Below, piece by piece: positions 11,953 to 22,620 of a DNA stretch of 64,000 nucleotides. This DNA comes from Erythrocercus mccallii. Lineage: Eukaryota; Chordata; Aves; Passeriformes; Dicruridae. The notes beneath the pieces were generated by a model. That model was not told the DNA's origin and did not search any database. It worked only from the letters and a program-made list of their open reading frames with translations. A program made the translations under genes and the position numbers. How positions within the stretch are numbered: the stretch's first letter is position 1; every line of letters begins with the position of its first letter. The DNA lies in contig VZRG01001627.1 of the NCBI GenBank assembly GCA_013397435.1, forward strand, positions 62,001 to 126,000, in the 5' to 3' direction.

Positions 11953-13281
11953 GAGAGAAAGATTAGCAGCTATTACAACCTGTTTCAAAAAATGTACTCT
12001 ATGGGGTTTTTATGTCTAAACCTGGTCTGTTCTCTCATTTTTGGCACTCAAATCTATTGGTTGCTCTCTTCTGGAGCAGCTTTCCTATCAAATACTTGTG
12101 CACATTCCAGGTGCAGGTACTTGACACTCTAGAATATGTCTAATCTGTTAAATGAGAAGAAAATTATTTGCCTCCTTTGTTTGGTATGCCACCTAATATA
12201 TTTCAGGAAATATGAAATCAGATTGAGCCTGAAATGCCATATCTCACCCAGTGACTCCTAAGTGGCATTTCCCTGTGCTTGGAATAAGCCATTTCTTCAC
12301 AGAACAAACTGAGCTTTATCCCATCCCAAACTGGCTACTCCAGGACTTGGAACAGGCCTCATGACATTTAAACTATTGTCTGCTAAATGACTGCTTAGCC
12401 ACTGGAGCAGTGCTAGTCAGTTCTGGCACTCCTCAACCAGGCTAGCAAGACCTCTTTGACCAGGGACTGAGAAAAAAAGTGATGGTGCCTGGGCTGGAGG
12501 AGACCCGGTTGCTGTGACACACTGCTAGAACATTGCATGTGCTGCCTCCAACATTTAACACAAAGCATAAGTATTCAAAGGACTAGTGCTTTTGACTAGT
12601 GCCTAATCTTTCAGCCTATTCTCTTTTGTTTTATGGGGATTACTGTGCCTTGCATTTTACCACAGTATCCAAGCAGTGTGATCCACAAGGCAGCCTACCA
12701 CTAGACCTGTTTTTAAAAAATGGGATTTCACAAGTCAGCTAAGCACTTTTAAAAATGTTACTCCCAGTCAGACTAAGCTTTTCAGGCTTCTCCCCAGAGA
12801 AGCTGCTGGGATGCTGGGGACCTACCAGCACAGAAGCAGTTAATTTCTATGAAGACTGAGAAAAAAAGCCAGCCTAAGAACAGCCCTGTGTTGGGAGGAG
12901 AGCTAGAAAACGAGGCTGTTGCTGTTGTTTTCATTGTGTGCACTCTAATCAGAGAGAGTAAGAACAATAATGCATGTAATGCTGATTTTGGACCGTTTCC
13001 ATGCAGCTTTTCCCAGGCTAGGCAGCCTTGGGAACCACTGATAGTGTGGCACACCAGGGGCACAGCCTCAATCACCAAGCACAGGGCAGGGCAGCCTTTT
13101 CTGCACATAAAATATGTGAGGGATGACAAGAATCTTCCCAGCATGGGAAGTGGCAATAACAAAAAAAAAAATATACAAGGGGCTGAAGCTGAGTGCAATA
13201 TCCACTGCAGAGGGTGCCTGCAGGCAACACTCAGATTTGAAAGGTAGACTGCTATTTTTCATTTCCTCCCCCGTTTTGTGC

Positions 13282-13304
13282 TTGTTTGTTTGTTTGTTTG
13301 TTTT
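13282..13304. repeat. (TTTG)n microsatellite
   Basis: About five and a half TTTG/GTTT units form a perfect run flanked by a C-rich segment. It is likely polymorphic. Confidence 0.9.
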
Positions 13305-13457
13305 CCCTTCTTTCATTAGATGCCCCCCTCCCCCTCTCAGCACCACTTTGAAGCCAAGATGAAAGAATTGCTGTGGCTGCTGGCACAGAGCACACACAGG
13401 GAGACTGAAGTGTGCTTTAGTTTAAGATGGCATGGCTTTTTTTTTCCCTCCTAAGTA

Positions 13458-13485
13458 GGGGAGGGACTGGGGGGGGGGCGGGGGG
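13458..13485 (+). other. G-quadruplex-prone G-run
   Basis: Four G blocks of 4, 3, 10 and 6 bases are separated by loops of 1, 3 and 1 bases. This meets the usual pattern for a G-quadruplex on the plus strand. The ten-G block is also a likely sequencing and replication slippage site. No promoter sits next to it. Confidence 0.7.
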
Positions 13486-13928
13486 AGAAGAGGAGAAGAA
13501 AGTTATTCAGCTAAAAACAATATATTACACTTCATTGAAAAGCATATTGTACAGCTTGGATTGAAACATGGTCCTAATTTTTCAAAGCTTTGCTCTTCAA
13601 GGACAGAGGGTTTTGGGTAGCTAAGATGTGGCATCCTCCCAGCCAGCAACTGCCCATATTTTATTCATAAAACCTGCCACATCAGTATATGATGAGAATT
13701 GACACAACAAGCTGTAGCTCTGTGACCTGTTTTGAATAAGTCGGTCAAATCAATGATGTTTGTCCCTTAGTAGCAGAAATTTATGTAGCCAGTGAGGGGT
13801 GGAAAAAAGTCACTTGCTACCATTTTTGTTTCTAAAACAAAGAGATGCTTTTGAACAGTAACAATAAAAGGATCAACTTGTTTTCTTTTCTTTTCTCCAG
13901 CAATTGATTTCTTCTGACATCTACTTTG

Positions 13929-13943
13929 AAAAAAAAAAAAAAA
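13929..13943 (+). repeat. Poly(A) run, 15 bases
   Basis: A homopolymer of A followed by further A-rich sequence to about 13,958. No retrocopy body was recognised upstream. Confidence 0.85.
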
Positions 13944-15483
13944 GCAAAAAAAGAAAAACTTGGCAGAAGAAGGGATAGAATTTACACACTTCTTTCTTGA
14001 CCCTGGAAGATGTGATTATCTGTGAGTAACTGAAATATTCAGTTATTTGGGGAAATCCTGGTGTCAGTGACATCAGCAAGGGATTGTCAATGACTTCAGC
14101 ATATCCAAGAAGCTCCAGTCCCACCAAGTTCATCATGTGCTATCCAAGCCTGCAAGGACAAGCAACTTATGCTTGTCCCGATGATGGGAAAGTTGTGCAA
14201 AGACTCTGTAAAATCCAGGGGAAAGGGAAGGTCACCATGGATGGTTGCAGTATTTTCTCCTGCCTTCAGGTCCCAGCCATTGCCCCTATAAAAGTGTCAT
14301 TCACCACCAGAATTTCATGCTTATTTAATATCTGTTAGTCACTGTTGAACTGCCAACAGCTAGCTAAATTCACACTAATGTTCTTTTAAATATGCAGCAG
14401 TACTACCATTTACAATCATTATGGAATTAAACTGTAGAATTAAACTCTCAGGTCAAATACCTTAACATATATCTAAAGCAGCATTAATTAGCATGTCCAA
14501 GGATTTTTTGGAAGCCCTTGAAGAGAGCAATTAGAGCAATTGGTGAATATCCTTTGAAGGGTGGATTGCACGCAGCTTAGCAAGTTAGAACTTGGGACTA
14601 TTAATTTATTTTGAACTAATTCTGACCCTGCTTCTGTCTGCTAACTGCAAGCCAACTTTCAAAGGCCAAATATATTGGTGTACAAAGTAAGCCAAGTTTT
14701 CTGGAGAATAGAGAGCAGCAAGCCAGCTTCTCAGAGGGATCGGACTGGTTCAGTATCAAAGATTAATAGAGAAACAAAAGAATCACAAAATAGGTGTTAT
14801 CATGACTTGTTATACATAAAAATAATTTTGTAGCAATATGTTTTGTATATGGAACAATCCAGGGCCCATGTTAGGAAACAGCACAGCCATTGTAAGAATT
14901 TCTTGTCACAGCAGTAACAGAGGGGACTTGTTTCAAACGAAGCAGTTTTGAAGGAAGTAGCAAACAGGAATTAGTGACTGTGGCATCACAAGAGAATCAT
15001 GAGGGGACCTTTAAACAATAGACAGAGTATATGACTTGAAATGGTTTTCTGACTTAGCTCCAAGGAGGGGCCAGCTATGCCTAAACTATTCCAGGCATGT
15101 TTATGGAATCTTGTCTTTAAGATCTCAAATGACGGAGATTCCTCAGTTTCTCCAGGTAACATAATTCGGTGCGCACCTGACTGCACATTTAAAATCATTC
15201 CTAAGATCTACCCCAATCTCCTTTATTAGTGTTTGGTATGCATGCATCACATTCTTCTGGAAGGCAAAATGCATTACACTTTAGCATTTTCATTTGGGCT
15301 GCCTTTATCCTTATCATGAATATGTCCAGTTAGGTCCATCTTCCCTCCTAATGGCTCCAATATCGTGAGATTAAAGCTGGAATATGCTCCATTACTTGCA
15401 GCATTTTACCTAGACAAATTCTAATTGTAGGACTCTCTTTTGTGAGTACTATGATACGCTTCCTATCACTTTTGTTTTAAAAG

Positions 15484-15509
15484 TGCTTACACTTTCAGAA
15501 GTGTAAGCA
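15484..15509. other. Perfect 11-bp hairpin, 4-base loop
   Basis: The left arm TGCTTACACTT (15,484-15,494) and right arm AAGTGTAAGCA (15,499-15,509) are exact reverse complements around the loop TCAG. It lacks the U-run of an intrinsic terminator and sits in no recognisable transcript. Confidence 0.85.
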
Positions 15510-16259
15510 GGAGGGAGTTGGAAAAGGAAATGTTCAACATTTGAATCGATTGCCGTAACTGGGTGCCAAGACATTGGGCAATGAACTTTGCACATCAGAC
15601 AACCACATGGATCTCTCCCAGTCTGAATTGACAGGTCAATAATAATCAAAAAAAGTGATTTTAATGGAAAGATAAAAGGAATCAAATAGAACAATTCTGC
15701 GAATGGTTATTATCCTGGTACTACACAGAATCCAGCTACAAATTAAAAACAGCAGAGTGAGGAAAAATCTAGGATCCATAATGAGTTACTTTTCAATGTG
15801 GTGACATTAACAGTATTCTCCAAAATCCTCTCTTCTCAAATCAGTGGATTTGATGTTTCCTTGAGATTATTGCAAAATAGTGACACAGGAAAGGCACAGC
15901 AAATTTTAATTCGTACCTAGCATCCAAGAAATGCAGCACTTATTTTAATGACCAGAAAGAAGGTTCAGGTAAATTTTGGAGGGCTTCAGTAGAAGTATCT
16001 ATTCAATGTTCCTCAGGGACAAACTCAGATTTTTAGTACTGTAAAAAGAGATTGGACAACTATGTGAAGAATAATACTACAAGAGATAATGCTGAAAAAA
16101 TCCAAAGGAGATGTTAATCTCTTTACTTTAGGAATTAGATGGCTTTGAATATTGGTGGTAAGGAATAAAACTGAAGAGGGGAACACAAATGTATCTGCCT
16201 GTGTAAGGCAAGGTTTTGTCACCAAGTGTCTAGTGCTGATTGTGTTTTTTAAGGTAGAA

Positions 16260-16891
16260 TGTCGTTGTTCCAGTGTTGATCCCTGGCTAGCTCCGACTCC
16301 AGGACAGCGACAGACCTGATGTGTGTGGGCTCTTCTGTAACCACCTGTTGATGCCTGACAACGACAGGATCGCTTTGGCGGAGAAAAAAGACAAGGACTC
16401 TCTGCGAGGGGAGAACAAAGGTTGTTTATTCCTAAGCTCCTGCTCGGAGAGAGCAAGGAACTGGTGCTGTTAGCGAGTTATAAAGGGCAGCTCTCGGGGC
16501 GGAGGCAAGGATCTCAAGGCCAGTCAGGGGAGAACATGGGACGGGCTAGGTGTGGGGTGATACAGGTAGTGACCAACCGGGAAGGTGGGGAGGAGTGTTG
16601 CTGGCTGTCTGCCAATCACCTGGCCCATCGCCTCAGGGCTCCATTGACCAATCAGCCAAAAGGACCAAGTGATGGACAGACAGGGGCACAGGGCTGGGAG
16701 CGGGAAAAATGTGAGGGAAAAGTGATAAACAAGAAAAGGCGTGAAACTGTGAGGGGAATGAGGGAAGGGATTTAACTGGGGTACATAGAACTTTGTGAAG
16801 CATACAGAAAACTTATAAAAAATACATAGAACATATTTAAACGCATTAAACAGATGCCAACTGGGCCAACTGTGTGTCATGCACTGCCACA
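16260..16891 (-). mobile_element. Solo LTR of an endogenous retrovirus (ERVK-like)
   Basis: About 632 bp begin with TG and end with CA on both readings, as retroviral LTRs do. Read on the minus strand there is, in order, a U3 with inverted CCAAT boxes (plus-strand CCAAT near 16,612 and 16,649), a TATA-like TTTATAA at 16,484-16,478, and a polyadenylation signal AATAAA at 16,430-16,425. About 165 bases of U5 follow. The 54-base spacing from TATA to AATAAA implies a short R, as in alpha- and betaretroviral LTRs. Flanking 6-mers GTAGAA (16,254-16,259) and CCAGAA (16,892-16,897) match at four of six positions and may be a decayed 6-bp target duplication, as expected for class II elements. There are no gag, pol or env sequences beside it, so this is a solo LTR left by LTR-LTR recombination. 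The family name is not assigned. The long open frames across it on both strands are shadows. Confidence 0.72.
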
Positions 16892-16902
16892 CCAGAATAC
16901 AT

Positions 16903-18130
16903 AGAATCACACAGAATCACTAGGTTCAAAGATACCTACAAGATCATCAAGTCCAACCCATGCCCTGACACCTCAACCAAACCATGGCAATTTTTTTTAA
17001 ACACATCCAAGGATGGTGACTCCACCACCTCCCCGGGCAGACAATTCCAGTACTTAATCACTCTTTCTGTAAAAACTTTTCCCTAACATCCAACCCATAT
17101 TTCCCTTGGCAGAGCTTGAGACTGTGTCCTCTCATTCTGTCAGTTGCTGCCTGGAGAAAGAGACCAGCCCCCACCTGGCTACAACCACCTTTCAGGGAGC
17201 TGTAGAGAGCGATAAGGTCACTTCTGAGTCTCCTTTTCTCCAGGCTAAACACCCCCAGCTCCCTCAGCCGTTCCTCACAGGGCTTCTGTTCCAAGCCCCA
17301 CTCCAGCCTCGCTGCCTCCTCTGGATGCGCTCAAGCATCTCAACGTCCTTCCCAAACTGAGGGGCCAGAGCTGGACACAGCACTCAAGGTGTGGCCTCAC
17401 CAGTGCTGAGTACAGGGGAAGAATGACCTCCCTGCTCCTGCTGGCCACACCATTCCTGTTCCAGGCCAGGATGCCTTTGGCCTTCTTGGCCACCAGGGCA
17501 CACTGCTGGCTCATGTTCAGCTGCTGTCACCAGTACCCCCAGGTCCCTTTCTGCCTGGGCACTGTCCAGCCACACTGTCCCCAGCCTATAACATTGCAGG
17601 GGGTTATTGTAGCCAAAATGCAGGATTCAGAACTTGGACTTGTTAAACTTCATCTTCTTGGACTCTGCCCATCCATCCAACCATTCCAGGTCTCTCTGCA
17701 GAGCCCTCCTACCTTCCAACAGATCGACACACGCTCCCAGCTTTGTGTCATCTGCAAATTTACTGATGAAAGACTCAATCCCCTCATCCATGTCATCAGT
17801 AAAAATACTGAACAGAACTGGCCCCAGCACAGACCCCTGAGGGACACCACTGGTGACTGTCCCCAGCTGGATGCAGCACCATTCACCACCACTCTCTGGG
17901 CCTGGCCATGCAGCCAGTTCCTAACCCAGCAAAGAGTGCTCCTGTCCAAGCCGTGGGCTGCCAGCTTTTCCAGGAGTGTGCTGTGGGAGACAGTGTCAAA
18001 GGCCTTGCTGAAGTCCAAATAGACAACATCCACAGCCTTTCCCACATCCACCAGGCGGGTCACCTGGTCATAAAAGGAGACCAGGTTGGTCAAACACCAC
18101 CTACCCCTCCTAAAGCCATGCTGGCTGAGT
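16903..18130 (-). mobile_element. CR1-A: 5'-truncated CR1 LINE
   Basis: This is a CR1 retrotransposon in minus orientation. Its 3' end lies at 16,903 with three short AGAATCAC-type tail units as read on the plus strand. The preceding 3' UTR-like block carries the typical bird CR1 wording (plus-strand CATCAAGTCCAACC near 16,947). The body runs through the C-terminal half of ORF2 to a 5' truncation at about 18,126-18,130. CR1 elements move by target-primed reverse transcription and are nearly always 5'-truncated, as here. The copy is degenerate and cannot move. Its tail lies about 11 bases from the solo LTR, so the LTR probably inserted at or next to the CR1 end. Confidence 0.93.
17058..18126 (-). 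pseudogene. CR1-A reverse-transcriptase (ORF2) remnant
   Basis: On the minus strand the translated pieces read, in order, SQHGFRRG, VVYLDFSKAFDTVSHS (motif A region, plus coordinates about 17,985-18,030), FADDTKLG (catalytic Asp pair, about 17,737-17,766), DLGVLV, SREVILPLYSALVRPHLE and EERLRELGVFSLEKRR. These are hallmarks of the CR1 reverse transcriptase and its C-terminal region. The pieces sit in at least three different minus frames: a shift between 17,830 and 17,860, another near 17,515, another near 17,300, plus stops. The enzyme is therefore broken. The N-terminal endonuclease and ORF1 are absent through truncation. Confidence 0.93.
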
Positions 18131-21100
18131 TGAACATATTGAACAGGATGAGCCACATACTGGTCTCATATGAGAACTACCAAGTCTCTAAAAGGAAGAA
18201 ATATTGGAATAATTCTAAAATCAGCCTCAAGGTAACATTTTTCCCTTTTCACCATCATATCTGGAAGAAAAATATTTAGCAGAACTGGTCACTCATTCAC
18301 TAACTTATTCTTTTTACCAGCTGAGCTGCAACACTTCAGCACTATGTTTCTGGCTTTAGATTTTAATTACAGTATCCAACCCCCACTACACTAGTGAGCT
18401 CCCCAGCCATGAGAAGATTTTCCTGGCCATGTCTCTGAGCCCACAAGACTTTATGTGCAGAATCCCTTAGAAAAAAAATACCCCTGCCTTTACCACTTCT
18501 AGTGTAAATCCCTACACTGTCCCACAGTTACAGCAACCGCAATTTCCCTGAATCCTTGGGTTTTGTCTAGTTTATTTGGCCTAAAATGCCATTTGTTCTG
18601 TCAGTGAACTGTGAGCTACATTTAGTATCCAGTAAATGTTTTTTTCTCTGCTCCATTGTCACTGCTCCATAACCAAGTCAGGGTCCAGACACAGCCTGCA
18701 CACTTGTTCTGTGGGGATCACTCTTATTAATCAATACATGGCTGAGTGTCTAACAGGATAATATCAGTTGAAGATTTTTTTTTTTTGCATTAAATAATTT
18801 AAATATTTTTCAATTAATGACACTGAGATACTAGGTTGATTTTTCAATCCTTACAAATGCCTTTGACAGGCAGCAAGTCCATGTGAGTTACTGACTCCTG
18901 CAGGACAGGGCAGAGCCTTTTTGAAAGGCTACAGAATAATCCTGATATTGGTTAACAAATTCATCCTCTCCTGTGTGTGACTGATATAATCAAGGGAAAA
19001 TGTATCATGAAATACTTGAAAGAAAAAGAGTAGGTGTGTTTTAGAGCACAAATAAATCTCTACCTTTGCATTCTCTCAGCAGATCACAGCAGGCAGATTA
19101 AGGTTTTGTGTCACTACTGGTGGGCTATTTGTAAGAGGCTTGAAAACTTACTATCCCAACATTAGTCCCAAACTAAGGCTTATTAGCCAGACCAAAAGCA
19201 TCTGTGTTGCCATGACCTACAGCTTTTAAGGAAACAAAACAATAAGTAATATACTTATTAATAAGTAATATACTTATTATTATAAGTATAAGTATAAGTA
19301 ATATACTTATTATTATAAGTATACTTATTATTATAAGTAATATACTTATTAATAATAACTGCTTTTGAAGAGCATGTCATGCATTTCTAGTTTTCTTTTG
19401 TGTCCCTTATAAACAAACTAGCCCTTAAAATAATTGTGTTAAGAGCAAAGACATATGAGATATATGGCTGTGACTCAGAAAAATTTGGGAGTTTGGAGTT
19501 TTTACACTCCTAGAGTAATAAAGAAGACAGTAAGAGTTTTTTAAGGACTGTAATTACATCTGAGAGAAGAGCTTCAATTGCCATTGATATTTGAATCTCT
19601 CAGTCAATTATGCACAGACATATTTCAAAGTAATGGCTATGCTATCTTCTTCTGATTCTGCCAGGAGTAGAGGGAAGCTTGGAAAGCAGGGTAGCTCAGC
19701 CTCTGGCCTCCTGAAGCCAGGAATTTTACCTCCATCACAGCTGGAATGGCAGCAAGTGGGGGGCAGGGAGCAGTGTGGAACTGATCAGAAGGAAAAAAGG
19801 CAGTGCCATCAATTTGGTCAAGAGGTCAGGTCCTTGCTGTCTTTCCCAACTGCTTTTACTCAATGAAACTTTACTCTTCTTGTACTTTTCTTGTGTTGTT
19901 TAGTTAGACCTGCCATGTCAGTGTAGTGCTTACCTAAATGAAGGCTATGATATTTTCTGTCATGCTGCTCTTCTTTGTCTGAAGCTCCCACTAAAATCAC
20001 TGTTATTCTGGAGAAATAAAGAGAATAAATATGTGGAGGCAATAATATCATACCTGAACAGATACTTCCAGCAAAGGAATGCAAATTCAAAACTTAAATA
20101 AAGTGACAAGCAGAACTGTGACCTCTTCTCTTACCCCTGAGTCACGACATGCATGTCACAGAGGTGGAATAGTGGTGCAGGAAACCAGAGCAAGCTTTTT
20201 CCAGCAGCAATAACAGCAGGGATACTGAAATATTTATTGAAACTGGCATCAAAGAGTTTTCTACATGTGCCCCAGCATTACTGAGAGGGGTACTGGGTAA
20301 CATCAGGTTTCTAGATGATGGAAAATTTTCTTTAGGCTTTCTGGGCTTGTTGGCTGTTGGAATGAGAGACTCCTGAGCAGGTACTAAGATACTGCCACAG
20401 TATTTTCCAACATGACCTTGTAACAAAACTTTGGGTCTCACTTTACCAGTAGATGCAACTGCTGCTATGGAAGAGCCCTAGCCATAATCCAAGAAGGGAA
20501 TATCGATCACATTTTTCTTTCTTCATTGGGCATAGTGTGAGGCAGGGATGTTTTTTTAGGTTCCAGAAGGTGATGAATCCAAAGTGCAAGGCAAAACGTG
20601 TAACATTTCTGCTGCTTGAAAACCACCAGGGCAGAGATGTTAATTTTAACAATCTGTCACAGATGTTGCAGATTGCTAAACTAGAGACTTGGGTATTTTT
20701 CAGTTCATGGAAATAATTTAGTTATCTAGTCTAGCACTAACCAACCTACTGCTGCTCTCCTCTGGAAAAATGCATTACAGGGGTGTAGCCTTGAATGTGG
20801 GGAGACCAAACTGAAAATTGTAACCATTTTCAGCTCCATCAGAGACTTCTGCTCTGAATTTGAACAGATAATTTGGATGTGTGTCAGAATTACATGATGG
20901 TAAATATCTCAGCCCTCCAAACCAAGGCTAGTCATGAGATCAGTGACAAAAACGTTTTGGGCCCAACACACCTTGCTCAAACATGGGTTTCCCACTAACT
21001 GCACATTCCAATTTCAAGGCAGCTGTGAAACCCTTTGCAACCATGGCTGGCAACCCTGGGAGGACTCAGCCAGACTGGAGCCCTCTCTGCAAGGCCAGAA

Positions 21101-22009
21101 GTGCCTTCTTCTGCTCGATCCTAGGCTGCTGTTAAACTGGTCATCCTTCATGGCCTTTCATGTAGAAGGTGACAAGTTCTACAGCAGCAGCATGATGGGC
21201 TGCTCTGCTTGGACCATGTAACCTGTCCCTACTAGGCTCTTCTCCAGATTCTTACATGGAAGCAGCAATGACCGTAGGGAGAGTGGCACATCCTGCTTGG
21301 CTCGCTCTTGATCTGAGAGCAGAGAAAGTTTGTCTCCTTTTATTACACTCTTTTGCCATAGTAGGTCATGAAACACAGATGTGGAGTGTAAATCTTCATC
21401 CTAAAACTGTAATGGCTATTGCCTTGCATAAGAGATCTGTGTTACTGCCTTTGCCTTTAGTATAAATAGTCTCAACAGCAGGGGAGTATCCTCCTGTGCT
21501 GATATGCTGGTCTGTGTTTAGCTCTGTCTCCCTGGCATTCTTGCTGTGAGCAAGAGAGATGGTGTAGTAGAGAGACTGTGGCTCAAAGGAGAAGAGGTTT
21601 TCTGATTTAGTGTCTGTCTCTGCCTTTTTGTGTTATCACACAGTGATTGACTTACAGCAGTGCAAAGGAGGCTGTGAGAACATCTCCATCCACTGGCCAC
21701 GGAAACAGAGAGCTACAACCAGAGCTACAGAAGAGATATAAATCAACAAAGGAGCCCTCTGCCTTTACAAGCCCAGACAGGCTCTGCAGCAGCTGTTATA
21801 CATGCTATGCCATGCCATTTGTCCTGGCCTTCTTGCCTTCATGACGCTACTCAGGAGACCAAAGTTGAGTCTTTTCTTCCTAATTTGGTTTCTCACATAC
21901 CTCTTCTTCATGTGGCATGGCTTCAAGTAGCTCTCAGTTTGCTAGTGCCTATGTTAAAATATACTAAAGCAGCCTGAGGAGGTTTTCAAGGAGGAGGATT
22001 TACTGAGGC
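18131..22009. other. AT-rich single-copy sequence with an AT array
   Basis: No recognisable gene was found. A 12-bp palindrome TCTCATATGAGA lies at about 18,164-18,175, just outside the CR1-A 5' end. A T-rich run (about 18,775-18,786) and the AT array at 19,241-19,367 are the only structured elements seen. The open frames are short. Confidence 0.55.
19241..19367. repeat. AT-only array of direct and inverted ATAAGTA units
   Basis: The block is built from ATAAGTA and its complement TACTTAT repeated in alternation, joined by short TATTAT or ATA spacers. A 19-base unit (AATAAGTA-ATA-TACTTATT) appears near-identically three times, at about 19,241, 19,296 and 19,335. Every unit can pair with its neighbour, so the array can form hairpins or cruciforms. 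Between the outermost GTAA motifs there is almost no C, and G occurs only in the AAGTA units. It looks like a young minisatellite grown by slippage of a palindromic seed. Confidence 0.88.
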
Positions 22010-22620
22010 CTGTCACTAAGTGTTCCTTAAAGTTCAATACTGGGCCCAGTATTGTTTCATTTATTCATCAAGGTGAAGGGGCAGATGCCTCCTCAGCAAG
22101 TTTGCTGATGACACTAAGTTGGGAGGAGTGGCTGATCCTCCCAGAGGGCTGTGCTGCCCTTCAGAAGGACCACAACAGGTCAGAGAGATGAGCAGAGAGG
22201 AACTGCCTGAAATTCAGCAAAGGTAAATGCCGGGTCTTGCACCTTTAGGATGAAAAATCCTGGGCACCTGTAGAGGCTGGGGCTGATCTGATGGAAAACA
22301 GCTCTGCAGAGAAGGACCTAGGGGACAACAAGCATCTGAGTCAGCTGTGTGCCTTTGAAGCCAAGAAGGCCAGTGGTATCCTGGGGTGCACTAAAAGAGC
22401 ATTCCCAGCAGGTTGAGGGATGTGATCCTGCCCCTCTACTCAGCCCTGGAACAGGTTGCCCAGAGAGGTTGTGGAGTCTCCCTCACTGGAGATATTCAAG
22501 AATTGTATGGATGCAATCCTGTGCCACATGTTCTAGGATGACTCTGCTTGAGCAGGGAGGCTGGATCTGGTGACCCACTGTGGTGCCTTTCACCCTAACC
22601 CATTCTGAGATTCTGTGACT
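22010..22620 (+). mobile_element. CR1-C: CR1 LINE fragment with internal deletion
   Basis: Plus-oriented CR1 of a different subfamily from CR1-A/B. It begins in the reverse-transcriptase region (AATACTGGGCCCAG near 22,036), contains GCAAGTTTGCTGATGACACT (the FADDT codons, about 22,099-22,118), and ends in CATTCTGAGATTCTGTGACT at 22,601-22,620. At about 22,446-22,449 the sequence jumps from the PLYSAL-type segment straight to the 3' block AACAGGTTGCCCAGAGAGG. From family knowledge, this removes roughly 400 bp that a normal CR1 carries. A smaller gap lies near 22,070, where the DLDEG codons should be. The copy is old and dead. Confidence 0.9.
22035..22054. other. 20-bp perfect palindrome inside CR1-C
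   Basis: CAATACTGGGCCCAGTATTG equals its own reverse complement. The CR1 family sequence here is already nearly palindromic around TGGGCCCA, and mutations in this copy have completed the symmetry. Confidence 0.9.

Larger units (their letters stand above)
7251..13281. other. Single-copy sequence, no gene seen
   Basis: About 6 kb has no recognisable exon or mobile element. It includes two CRE-like sites (8,134 and 8,246), a T16 run (10,176-10,191) and a T8A18 block (11,927-11,952). The longest paired open frames, at 12,782-13,247 on both strands, overlap antisense and show no known motif. They are of a length expected by chance in 64 kb read in six frames. Confidence 0.55.
13486..16259. other. 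Single-copy sequence, no gene seen
   Basis: No recognisable exon, RNA gene or mobile element was found. An A15 run lies at 13,929-13,943 and a perfect short hairpin at 15,484-15,509. The small open frames show no familiar motif. Confidence 0.55.

Noticed and set aside
12782..13247. Antisense pair of open frames (138 and 132 codons)
   Set aside because: Frames of this length are expected a few times by chance in 64 kb read in six frames, both strands are open, and no family is recognisable.
16422..16910. Open frames of 117 (plus) and 128 (minus) codons
   Set aside because: They lie within the solo LTR, which is non-coding. No viral protein motif is present.
17423..18022. 199-codon plus-strand open frame
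   Set aside because: It is the antisense shadow of the CR1-A reverse-transcriptase remnant.
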